Of a stretch of 64,000 bases of DNA, positions 41,349 to 51,600 are shown piece by piece (positions within the stretch are counted from its first letter, which is position 1; each line of letters opens with the position of its first letter). The translations under genes were made by a program, and so were the position numbers. The DNA is taken from contig CBFFRP010000152.1 of assembly GCA_965644295.1 (NCBI GenBank), forward strand, positions 124,001-188,000, written 5' to 3'. This DNA is from Paraphysomonas bandaiensis (lineage: Eukaryota; Chrysophyceae). The notes beneath the pieces are model-generated. The model did no database searches. It saw nothing but the letters and a program-made list of their open reading frames with translations, and was not told where the DNA came from.

Positions 41349-43273
41349 ATGGCGATTAACAAAAGATCAAAATCTGTCAGAAAATCATCCCGTGGAAAGA
41401 GGTCTGCAGTGGATACAATGCACGGTCAAAAGGGCAGGAAAAATAGAGAGAAAAGAGAATTACGTGCAAGGCGACGTCCAGTGGGGATAGAGGAAGAATT
41501 AGTCCAAGAAGACCCTGAGGTGGTGGAGGAAAAAGCAGAAGTTCAGTGTGACTTCAGAGACAGGGCTGTTGCCATTCGGGAGGAGCTATGTCGACCTCAG
41601 GGCCAATTGGCATCATTCGATGATGTTGTTAATGTCTTACGCATCTATTCTAATCTTATTATGAAGAAGAGAGCAAGCAATCACACCGCAGCCATTAAAT
41701 TTACTGCTGACGCATTACAGATGGGCGACACGACTGTTAGACATATCATTCAGGTGTATGACACAAATGGTCAAGAAGTGTACTGTACCCCGTGCAGTAT
41801 AGCACCAACTCGAGGCACAGGCAGCAAGGCCTATGTTTATGAGCACATGAAAATTCAGAAAGAGATGCTTATTTCATGTCATGACTACATTATGAATGAA
41901 TTGTGGGATGGTGTAAGGCATACATATGCGGACCTGCATCCGTATCTCGAGAACCAATTTGACATCAAAGTGTCATACACCGCTTTACGAAAACGAATGT
42001 GTTTTGACTTTGATTATGTTATTCCGTATAACACTACTTTAGTAAAAATAACACTGCAAATCCGACGATTTATGCTGTTGTATAGTGGTACGTTATTGTT
42101 GAAGAAATTATGTTATTTTATATATACAAAAACCGATGATGATGTATGTGCTGTGATACCGTAACATTTATTACTTGTTATGGTGTGTATTAACATTAGC
42201 GTCTCTACAGATGCAATTAAAAAAGAAAAACAAGGGAGTGCCTGCATTGCATACATGGATGAGACCAAGGGATGGTTGCACCAAGGTGCTTGCAGCAATG
42301 CACAAGCAGTCCCGAGATAACTGAGCATTTCATATTCTGTGTTACAATTAGTCTAAAGTAATAGATAGATAAATGCAACAAGTTCTCTCATGTAATAATC
42401 AGATCTATTATATACATGGATGAGACATGGGTGTGGAGATATCATAGCAGGAAGACTGGCATAGGACCCAAAGGAGTAACACGGCAAGGAACAAAGTCGT
42501 CTAAGGGAGATCGTTTAATAATTGTCGATGCAAATACTTCTGATGGTGCTATTCGTTGGCAATTAGAGAATAAAAAAGGTAAATTATGGTATACGTTGTG
42601 GTCCTTCCTCTATACAAAATCAGGAGACTACCACACTGCCATGAATTTCGAGTCGTTGTAGAAATGGATTAACTGTTGTTTTGTTCCAACATGGAAGAAA
42701 ACGTATCCTGGTACCCCTTGCATTCTAGTATTGGACAATGCCCCCTACCATATGGGAGGCATGATTAACCCACATCGTCTCAGCAAGAGTGAGTGTACGC
42801 TGCATTTGCGCAAGTGTCTGCCTAGGGGGTCCCGTATTACTGTCAACAGGAATGGCACGCTGCTTCAGTTTGAAGTGCCTAGGCATGGAGGGTTTCCAAA
42901 TTCTCCAGCAGGTCCATCTCTCAGGGAGGTTCAAGAGGCTGTTCACGACATTCTAGCTGATTACAAGCCTCGCGACTTGCTGACTTGGGTAGAATGTCGC
43001 TTTGCAGAGCTTGGTTGGGAGGTGATATTTACCCCACCTTACATGTGTAATTTCCAACCGATAGAACTCTGGGCAAACATCAAAAATAGCATTGGACGAA
43101 GGTACTTTTCTGGTAGAGACGTGAATTGGATAATACTAGACTTCTTCAAAAAGCATTCTGTAACCATTAAGTGTGATTCTTTGGTTAGCCATGCGCATGA
43201 TTGTATGAATATCTGGCTCAGACAGGATAATTTGTTGGGTGGTGTGTATGACAATAAATGTAACTGTACCTGA
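41349..43273 (+). pseudogene. Tc1/mariner-IS630-like DDE transposase, broken
   Basis: Exon 1 at 41349-42087 encodes a basic N-terminus and a helix-turn-helix-like region. A 123-nt intron (42088-42210) joins SDAIKKEKQGSACIAYMDET. The chain is then cut by a 146-bp insertion (42266-42411) and resumes as WVWRYHSRKTGIGPKGVTRQ. A likely 45-nt intron lies at 42581-42625. The DDE core shows YMDET (first Asp), LVLDNAPYH (second Asp) and CNFQPIELWANIK (Glu). Besides the insertion there is an in-frame TAG at 42659-42661 (FESL-stop-KWI). Both breaks inactivate the protein, although the rest is well preserved, so death was recent. Family membership is clear from the motifs; closest subfamily is not determined. 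Confidence 0.85.
42266..42411. mobile_element. 146-bp short retroposon-like insertion
   Basis: Flanked by a perfect 15-bp direct repeat, ATACATGGATGAGAC, at 42251-42265 and 42412-42426. Removing the insert and one copy of the repeat restores the expected transposase reading YMDETWVW, so the direct repeat is a target-site duplication. A duplication of this length fits retroposition (SINE/LINE style). The first part has a hairpin-prone module (ggttgcaccaaggtgcttgc...gcacaagcag), also present in the GC-rich locus at 44308-44345. Confidence 0.8.
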
Positions 43274-44019
43274 CGATGACATTAGAGAGAATATACTAGC
43301 AAATAACCCTAAGTTTATGTCTGAAAAAGAAATGGAAGATATACAGAACCCATCTCATGTGGCTGTACACTTCACTATTCACAGGAATGGTGATATATAT
43401 GGATTAGGGCCATATTTTGTAAGTGTAAAAAAATCACGAATTTTGAACTGTTCACTTTCACTTATCTTAACGGTATAGTAAAACGGCTAGTAGGTAGAAG
43501 CTAAAACTTTGTCTCATATATCTTTGTGGCATAAGCTTTCAGTGCATATGCTTACTTTTTAAGACTTATGTCTAGTTCTAGAAATATACTTGCTGAAATT
43601 AGGAGCAGTTAGTTATGAGTAAACGAACTGTAGTTTCCCAGTATTTTTTCCCATAACAGATAAATGTCTCATGTAGTGGATGCTGGTAAGCTGGTAATAT
43701 ATTTCTGGCGAGTTACTAAAATTCCACGATTTCTTTTTCACATGACTTTTAGGCACTAATAATATATTCCTTTGCGAAATCCTGTCGCAGAAAAATTGGT
43801 CGTAGTTTTCTCTAGTCGTTCTAGACTAGACTTAATATACTTAACATAATGTATAATATAAATTATATAGGCAGAACTTTCAGCTTTCGTTTCAGTAGTC
43901 TCAGATACAATTTATTGCATCGGTATAAATACTAATCTCTTGATCTTACAACAAGATCTTATAGTTAATACACTTCTATTAAGAAATTTCTATATATTTA
44001 TATTTAGTCTCTGACTCTC
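43274..44019. other. AT-rich non-coding stretch
   Basis: Downstream of the transposase. One short open frame at 43239-43478 has no recognisable product. The right end of the element may lie here, but no terminal repeat was found. A possible TATA-like gtataaatac is at about 43924. Confidence 0.4.
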
Positions 44020-44360
44020 TCGCACGTTGTCGTGGTGTTCTAGGGGATAAGTACCGGAGAGATTCTCTCTGGGAAACTAAAGCGTGAGCCGCAAACATAG
44101 TCAGCAGATATTATTCTGCCTACTCATAGCCGAATGCTTGTGTGGTACAAGGGACACCAATACGTGTCACTTGTGTAGACGTCTTTGGGCCCTGACGAAT
44201 AGACAGGCATCCGGGACAGGGCCCACCTGAAGGGTAACCGGGGTATTGGGCTGCCTGATGAAGTCAAGCATCCGGAATGTTCACCTTAAGAACTCAGAGC
44301 GTAAGTGGTTGCACCTTTTGGTGCTTGCGGCGACGCACAAGCAGCTTCAGTAAGCGCTAA
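44020..44360. ncRNA. GC-richer structured segment, possible ncRNA or retroposon
   Basis: Distinctly higher GC than surroundings and no open frame. Visible pairings include GGGCCCTG/CAGGGCCC (44189-44225), gcaccttttggtgc, and gcttg...caagc. Two related modules (caggcatccggg, caagcatccgga) occur 60 bp apart. It shares about 37 bp with the 146-bp retroposed insert at 42266. It does not match U1, U2, U4, U5, U6, SRP, RNase P or tRNA patterns I know. It could be a SINE-like source copy, part of a retroelement UTR, or a structural RNA. Strand not determined. Confidence 0.35.
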
Positions 44361-44790
44361 TTATAAGGATAAAAAAGTGTGTACTGATTATAGTTACAGG
44401 TAAAGGTCTAACTAGTTTGTCTAGCATTCATCTAGCTGCTAAGTTGGTGCAGGCTTTTAACGCCTATTGCTAATAATAAGACTTTCAATATATGGTCTCT
44501 GACTGGCTCGAGTATATACTGTGTGTATCTTTAAGTTGAGTATACCACCTGACATTGGATGGAAGGTCCATCCCATGGTTGGCTTCATCACAGGCGTTAT
44601 AAGCATTTAGTAATGCTCCATTCTAGCACAGTAAGAAGAAAGTAGCAGCTTTTTAATCAGAGCTCCTAACTTAAATTATTTCTAATATTACAGTGATACT
44701 CCATCAGATTTTATTAACACGAGATTTATTAAGTGGATTCATGTCACAGTATTATCATGAGATGGTGTGGATGTATTATCAATAAAAACA
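44361..44790. other. Intergenic tail region
   Basis: No gene seen. Contains a perfect short hairpin ggatggaaggtccatcc near 44558 and the 3' end of the HMMR-like gene on the minus strand. Confidence 0.4.
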
Positions 44791-47700
44791 TCAGCGGAAC
44801 CCTTCCCGAAGTCTTCTATTCTCTTCGACAAGACCGTTTATTTGCTCTTTAAGACTTGTGATATAATGTATTTTCTGCTTTTTGTTGGTATGCCCCAGCA
44901 ATGCATCATGCTCGAGTAAGATTTGGTCGTACTTTTCTTTGACTTCGCGTAAGTCATGCTTGCAATTCCGTAATTCCTGGAATAACTAAATAAGGCTAAA
45001 ATATATAAGCTGTAAAGAATACCGCTTCACGCTCTGATAATTCAGTAGCCAAATTTTTCTGAGATTTAAGCAACTCTCTCATAGTAAACAATTCGTTTTC
45101 CAATTCTTTATGTTGTGTAAGTAGCGCTTCTTTTTCGCTGTGCAAGTGGTCAATAGCACCCTTCAGTGTTCTCTGTTCTCCTTCACTCTGCAGTGCACAT
45201 CAAAATCAATGTATTACTATAATAGAACTTACTCTTTCAACTTTCAGTTCCAGCTCTTGCTTTAGTTTTGCAATGTTTCTGTACTCATCAAGTTCAGTCT
45301 TGTTTTCAACTATTTTTTCTTCAAGACTGCGAATTTGAGTCTTTAAGTCAGTTACAGTACTACTCATTGCAATTTCGGTCCTTTCATATTCCTGACATAT
45401 CTACATAAAGTAATATAATAAAAGAAAAAACATTAGCAATACAATATTTTCACCTTTGTTTTTGCCATATTCAAACTGTCGATGTCATTCTTGAGGCCTG
45501 ATATAATTTCTTGAGATTCAATGGATTTCTTGGCAAGCCTATAGTTGTCAGCTTGATGGCTTGCAATATCAGTCTCAAGAGTATGAATCCTGGATATCAT
45601 ATCCTGTTGTTCAGCGGCATAATCCTCCACACGAGCATTCAAATCATCAATTTGCAGTAACATACTGGCATTTTCTTCCTTCAATGATACGTTAATATCG
45701 TTTACCGAGTCACGTTGAGCAAATGTCTCTTCCAGCTCTGCTCTCACAAACCTTAAATCTCTAACCGTCTGAGAAAGCTGAGCGTCTAATTCTGAATTTT
45801 TGCTTTGCATGTCACTGAATTTACTCGTCATTTCAGACATACTGCATTTCAATTCTTCTCTGTCTTTTTCAATCAACTCGAGCTCCCTAATAGCATCACT
45901 GAGCTCTTTTTCTGATTTATGAAGATCATTAGAAAGATTCGCCACGGAATTCTTCGCCTCTAGTAGCTCATTTGATAGTTCATTACACTGTCTTTGAAAC
46001 TCCGCATTCTTATCAGTAAGGCTTTGAATTGTACATTGTTGATCAGCGAGTTGGTCTGCTGCGGCGTCGTACTTGTTCTGAAGAGACGCACTAGCTGCAT
46101 GGCGCTCAATGCAGTTCTTTTCACTCGCTGCCAATAAATTCGTCAGATTAGACTCACTTTTAAGTAGGCCATCAATTTTCTCTTCTGCCGACTTAACGAT
46201 ATCTTTGTACTCATTTAACGATTGTGTATGCGCAGCACTCATATCCCTAATTTGACATGTGAGTGCACTGTTTTCTGCATTTAATTGATCTAATAAATTT
46301 TGTTGAGCAGATTTATCTCTCTGCGCCGCGTCGCGGAATTCCTCAAGTTCTGATGTCTTGAATTCTAAGCAGCTGTTGAGTTCGTCAACTCTCACCGCCA
46401 ATTTCTCACAATCTTTCAAAGCATTGCTGTAGTTGTCCACATGATTCGCCACATCAGACTTCATCGACAGCATCTCTGAGCTCAACTGTCCACATCTTGC
46501 TACGACTTTCTCGTTTGTAGTCCTCAGTGCCACGATGGTTTTACTCAACTCATCTTTGTCTGCTTCTGCCTCTCGCAATTGTTCAGATAGCTTCTCAATA
46601 TGTTGCTCAGAGGCCTTGGCTGCACTGTCTAAACGAGATATCTCACTATCTTTACTGGAACAAAGGGTGGATAACTCAGACACTTTAGACTCTGATACCA
46701 TCAGTTGATCTTTTACCTCGGCGAGAGACTGTTCCACAACCTCTAGAGTTTCACGTTGCATCGTATGCTGAGAAAGAATTTCAGTGTACGCATTTTCTGC
46801 AGCTTCTAAATCTCTACGTGCAGAATTACGACTTTCCTCAAGCTCAGTATTGACACAATCCAACGAATCAGACATTTCGAACATTTTCTTCTGAAGACTT
46901 TCGCGCTCAAGGTGCGCATTTTTACAATCCTCCGCAAGGGAAGAAACCGTATTTTGAAGGATTTTAATTTCGTCTGTCAGTTTATCGCATTTCTGCTTCG
47001 CTTCCATATTGACAGTTTTCAAATCCTCGATGGCTTTCTCATCATCAATACCACGAGAATGAGCCTCTTGCAATTGTTCAGATAGTTTCTCAATATGTTG
47101 CTCAGAGGCCTTGGCTGCACTGTCTAAACGAGATATCTCACTATCTTTACTGGAACAAAGGGTGGATAACTCAGACACTTTAGACTCTGATACCATCAGT
47201 TGATCTTTTACCTCGGCGAGAGACTGTTCCACAACCTCTAGAGTTTCACGCTGCGTCGTATGCTGAGAAAGAAGCTCTTGATTTTGTTCTACAAGATTCT
47301 TTTCTCTAGAAACGCAGTCAGACAACTTTTGGTGCATCTCTCTCAATTCTACATCAAATTTTTCGCGAAGCAGTTCTATTTCCTCTCTGTGTTTCTCTAG
47401 TTCCATGTGATATTTTGTTTCTGTCTCTTCCAAATGAGACTGTAAATCAGTGTATGACTGTTCAACTCTTAGTTTTTCATCAATCGCTTCAGCTTTATGT
47501 TTTTGGGACTGCTCCAATATCTCTTTGAGATAGTCAATCTCCTGTTCGAGTTCAAATCTGTCATGCATTTCTGATTCCCATTCAGAGCGCTGAGTCTCGA
47601 ACTCCTCTTGTTGCTGTGTTAGGTGTAACTTAAGTGATTCAATTTCATGATCTTTCTCTTCTTCAATGCGCTCTATTTCTTCATGTAGTCCTTGACAGTC

Positions 47701-48120
47701 AAGTTCCTTTCGGCGGAGCTTATCTGCTGCCCTCTGAGCTTTCTTGTCGAGCTTAGATTGCGCTTGCCTCCAGATTACTTCATGGTATTTCTCTTTAGAC
47801 GAGTTGGATGAAAGAATGCGCTTGTATTGTTTTTCGACATTCTTGTACTTGAGTTGTATTCCGGCATATTCACTCAGCTTACGTTCTTGTTGTGCGATAG
47901 TCCTCTCAAGTGATCTTAACTGCTTATCTTTATCATTCAACTGAACATTAAGCTTCTTAACTTCTTTCTCAGCTTCAGTTGGAAGTCTTGATTCAATATT
48001 ATGAGGATGAAGACAGGATGATGTACGAGAACGTTTGTTTCCTCTTGTTATAGTGCCATTAGGGAGAGTGTTCTCTTTACAGATATGAGTCTTACTATTT
48101 CCAAGTTTAGGGGTCTGCAT
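44791..48120 (-). CDS. HMMR/RHAMM-like coiled-coil protein (1,064 aa)
   Basis: Four exons on the minus strand: 45454-48120, 45233-45400, 45023-45187 and 44791-44985, introns of 53, 45 and 37 nt, phases 0. Start chosen at the first ATG of the long frame (MQTPKLGNSK). A short basic Ser/Arg N-terminus is followed by coiled coil to the end. The last 45 residues, LLGHTNKKQKIHYITSLK then a NGLVEENRRLREGF tail, match the C-terminal signature of HMMR (HMMR_C), also found in KIF15. In animals this region targets the protein to centrosome/spindle poles and binds TPX2. No motor domain is present, so a KIF15 is excluded. A near-identical 70-residue repeat lies in the middle. It is divergently transcribed from the Ca2+ channel gene. 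Confidence 0.8.
46568..46778 (-). repeat. Internal 211-bp coding duplication, copy 1
   Basis: Almost identical to 47063-47273, offset 495 bp (165 codons, phase-keeping). It encodes QRETLEVVEQSLAEVKDQLM and the following SKDSEISRLDSAAKASEQHI. A few substitutions only; recent duplication or conversion within the coiled coil. Confidence 0.93.
47063..47273 (-). repeat. Internal 211-bp coding duplication, copy 2
   Basis: Second copy of the coding repeat at 46568-46778, in the same orientation and frame. Confidence 0.93.
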
Positions 48121-48675
48121 ATTATGTATGGTGAGATGAATGAGTTGTTTGATAGGGATGGGAAGGTTGAATGTAATGAACTGATATAAGTGTGGGTATA
48201 TTAGCTATAGTTGTATAGGATAATAGTCCTTAATTGTAATGTATATCTGCTGTTGGATATATATATATATATAGATGCATGCATGGATGCATGATGCATG
48301 CATATGTATATAGTGCTGTGTTTAGAGGACATTAATATCAACGGATACACTCCTTATCATCACGAGCAGCAGATACATATCTCTCTAATCTACACAGCAA
48401 CTCTTATACAATCAAATCCGAAACTCATAAACTGAAAATATTTCTCTATCAATATTAAAAAAGTGAAACGATTATATATGGACAAATATATATATAACAT
48501 ACATACGCAGCTTATATATATATATACACACAGCTCTCCATGATATATATATAGAGAGAGAGACAATCAAGTTCCTCATTATCTCTACTATCATACATTA
48601 AAAACATACATTCAGCAATGCCGTATACAAATATATTAGATTTATTATCTTAACAACCACACGATCAAGCTTGTC
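48121..48675. promoter_or_regulatory. Bidirectional promoter region with microsatellites
   Basis: 555 bp between the divergent HMMR-like and Ca2+-channel genes. Contains (TA)n runs (48258-48273, 48515-48525), a palindromic gcatgc-rich cluster (48275-48305) and atatatatagagagagaga (48545-48563). It must hold both promoters; no individual element is certain. Confidence 0.5.
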
Positions 48676-51600
48676 ATGGGTAAGTAGACCTCCTCTCTCC
48701 CTCTCACTATATATAACTATATACATAGACTGCTTACGTATTGGTGATTATATCACTTTAAAGACCCCTAAATATGATAGTTATCTCTTTGCTGATGGGA
48801 TTCTTGTGGAAGATTTAGCAGTTGCGGAGACTAATAAAATTCTTGCATTTGAAGAGGCCTTATTTTGTATTCACTATCCTCGTCAATATTCTGCAGCAAG
48901 AGAGTTAGAAGAATTCACTGAATCAAATCTTATTGCTGAAGGAACTATATCAAAAGATAAGACTACTGAAAAATATATGGCTGCATTGAGGGTAATAGTC
49001 CATATGTATGATGTCTGTTTACTGAAAATTACATATCCAGAGGGGCCGAGACAATGAAAATAAGCTCAATGACAATTATATGGCTCAGAAAATTGGCACA
49101 CCAATACAGTTTGGTGATGTCATCCAGGTAGGTGCCATATATGTTCATAGTTTATCGTATTGGTTATGGTTCTGTAGCTCCTTCATGTGAAGTCGGGAAA
49201 GTTTATGACAGTAATTCCCGACCGCCTAGCCTCCCATGAAAGAGAAAACATGGTTGTGTCTTTGAGTGAAACTGGTAACTCATATTCCTGGCTTCAAATC
49301 CAGCCTCGATATAAAATAGATCGTGAAGGAGACAAGGTTCTCACTGGAACTGAAGTACTACTAAAGGTGTCCGAGCGGCCGAACGAATACGTTCATTGCT
49401 CTGACCGCACCCCCCCGAAAGGAGCATTGAGAGAAATCAACTGCTCATTGGAAACGTCGTCTTGGAAGTTGTCTGCTTTTCAGACCGTAAAAGATGCATC
49501 AGATAAAAATCTTTTGCTTATATCTCAACTTGTGGTGATACATGACCCGGAGACACGATCCAATATCCAAGTTGTAGAAACTGAATCCAAAAATGGGAAG
49601 CCTTCATATGGCATAGCTATACAGCCAGTACATGCTAGTGGGGAGTTAGACTCAATGGCTCTATGGGTATTGGAGTCCAAAAGTGTGGTACAGGGGGGAA
49701 CAATTCAATGGAAGTCGGACTATATACGCTTCAGAAATCTGAATACTGGAAAGTACCTCATGCTCAAGTCAGACAAGAAGTCCTCCGGAGATAAGAGTGT
49801 GAAGTATGAACTGGGAGTGGCGGACTCTCTTCATTCCAGTGGCACTCTCTTTACCTTACACGAGATGTATGGGCAAAGCTTATTTCTCTCGAATGCCAAA
49901 GCCATGCAGATGTGCCAAAACAACATGTATATCGAAAGGGGAGAATATTCGGACGAAGATGGAACTTTCCTATCCAGCGCGACGAAAGACAAGAGTCGTG
50001 CTGTGAGTTTGCTTATTCACCGTTATGTTCAGGTGCTGAAAAGGAACCAGACAGAAGTTGGTGAGGTGATTGTAGAGAAGCAGGACTACAGTAGCACTAT
50101 AGAAGAGCCGCTGGATGTCTATGTGGGTGTTACTGCCCGTAAGTACCTCACCCACTACATCGAGAACATGGTCGTGCCTACTTTCGAGTTTTCTGCTGGG
50201 ACTCTCTGGCCTGGCTCAGATAGATCTACATTTTATGAGGTGTCTTCGGTTCTGAAGAAAATACTACTCTTTGTTCGAGGTCTCAAAGTGTCAGAAGAGC
50301 TAGAAGCACAGTTAGGAATCGACTCTGCCAATGTACGAACTAACTTTCGTCGAGCACGGCAAGCGATGGCTCTTGAACAAGGAGTGGTGACGAATATTCT
50401 CCTCATGCTAGAACGCCTCATTCCACTTTCTGCACGATTAGATGCCTCGGGTATGAGTTCGAAGTCTTTTGCGTCGAAGTCAGATGAAGAAAAGTCTGTA
50501 CTGCGCATATGTGAGGTGATCGTATCACAGTGTTTTACGCTTTTGTATCACTGTATTGAGGGGAACCCGAGGACTCAGATTGCTGTGGCGGATTCGATGC
50601 CTGTTTTGTTGGCCTATGTAGCGACGCAGCAGTACGCCGCCAAGTGTGTTACGGAGATGCTCTCAACCAACATGGAGTTACAGGAAACGAAAATTGGAGA
50701 GAGGGAAATAAAGATATTTACAGAGAAATTGAGGTCATCCAAAATGAATTCCATGTATCTCAATTTATTGAAGTCGTGCTGTTCTTGCATGGGTAAACCC
50801 ATTGATGGTAACCAGGGTGTTGTTGCTGAAGTTCTTTTTGAAGATACGAGCGATATCATCATTCAAGTCCACCCGGACATGGTGCGGATCAACCGAGTGG
50901 TTTGGGACTCTACAGGAACCTCTCTTTTTATCCCTGCCCAGCCTGAACCGGGATCACCCATGTTAGGTTCCGAATTGCTGGAGCGAGGGATCCCTAACCT
51001 GTCATTGTCGTGGACAACAAAGTCCATTGACTACTCCCCACTGGGGCTTTTTGGAAAATTATCGGTGAACATTCAGGACTTGTATCCTGGTAAATCTCAA
51101 GGTTCAAATTTTACCGAATCTGAAGAATGGCTCATTCAAAAGCGCCCACAAGGGAAGGGCACAATGGCACAATCTCAGAAGCAGGCGGTAGCAGATTACT
51201 TTATCGCAGAACTATATCTAGCTGCTGAGATGTGTTTAGGAAGAAATTACGTCGCAATGCAGAATCTGGAGTCGCTTTTTACTTATAATACACTGGTGAC
51301 AATGATGAAAATGAATGCTAGCGAAGCTCTAAAAGCCGCTGCAACCCGACTTATGCTCTGCCTCTATGTTGACAGAGAACCTCAGATTATCACCACAGTG
51401 CCTTGTCTCACTAGATCTTGGAGCGAAATTGCCAAATCAGGCGTTCCGCAGCTTCCGTATGTCGAAGTCGCCAGAAAGAACCAATTTTCCCTCTTACAGC
51501 AAATGATATCGGAGCACATTAGGGATATGAAGGGAAGACGGTGGGAAGAGCTGTCGGTGTCAATGATGCTTCTACTAAAATACCTCATCATGTTCAACTT

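Noticed and set aside
43239-43478. Open frame downstream of the transposase
   Set aside because: It starts inside the transposase end in another frame, has no known motif, and runs into AT-rich DNA.
44020-44360. Spliceosomal RNA, SRP RNA, RNase P RNA or tRNA
   Set aside because: None of the core sequence motifs of these RNAs that I know is present, and no cloverleaf could be drawn.
44791-48120. KIF15-type kinesin
   Set aside because: The C-terminus fits HMMR_C, but there is no motor domain or P-loop anywhere in the 1,064 residues.
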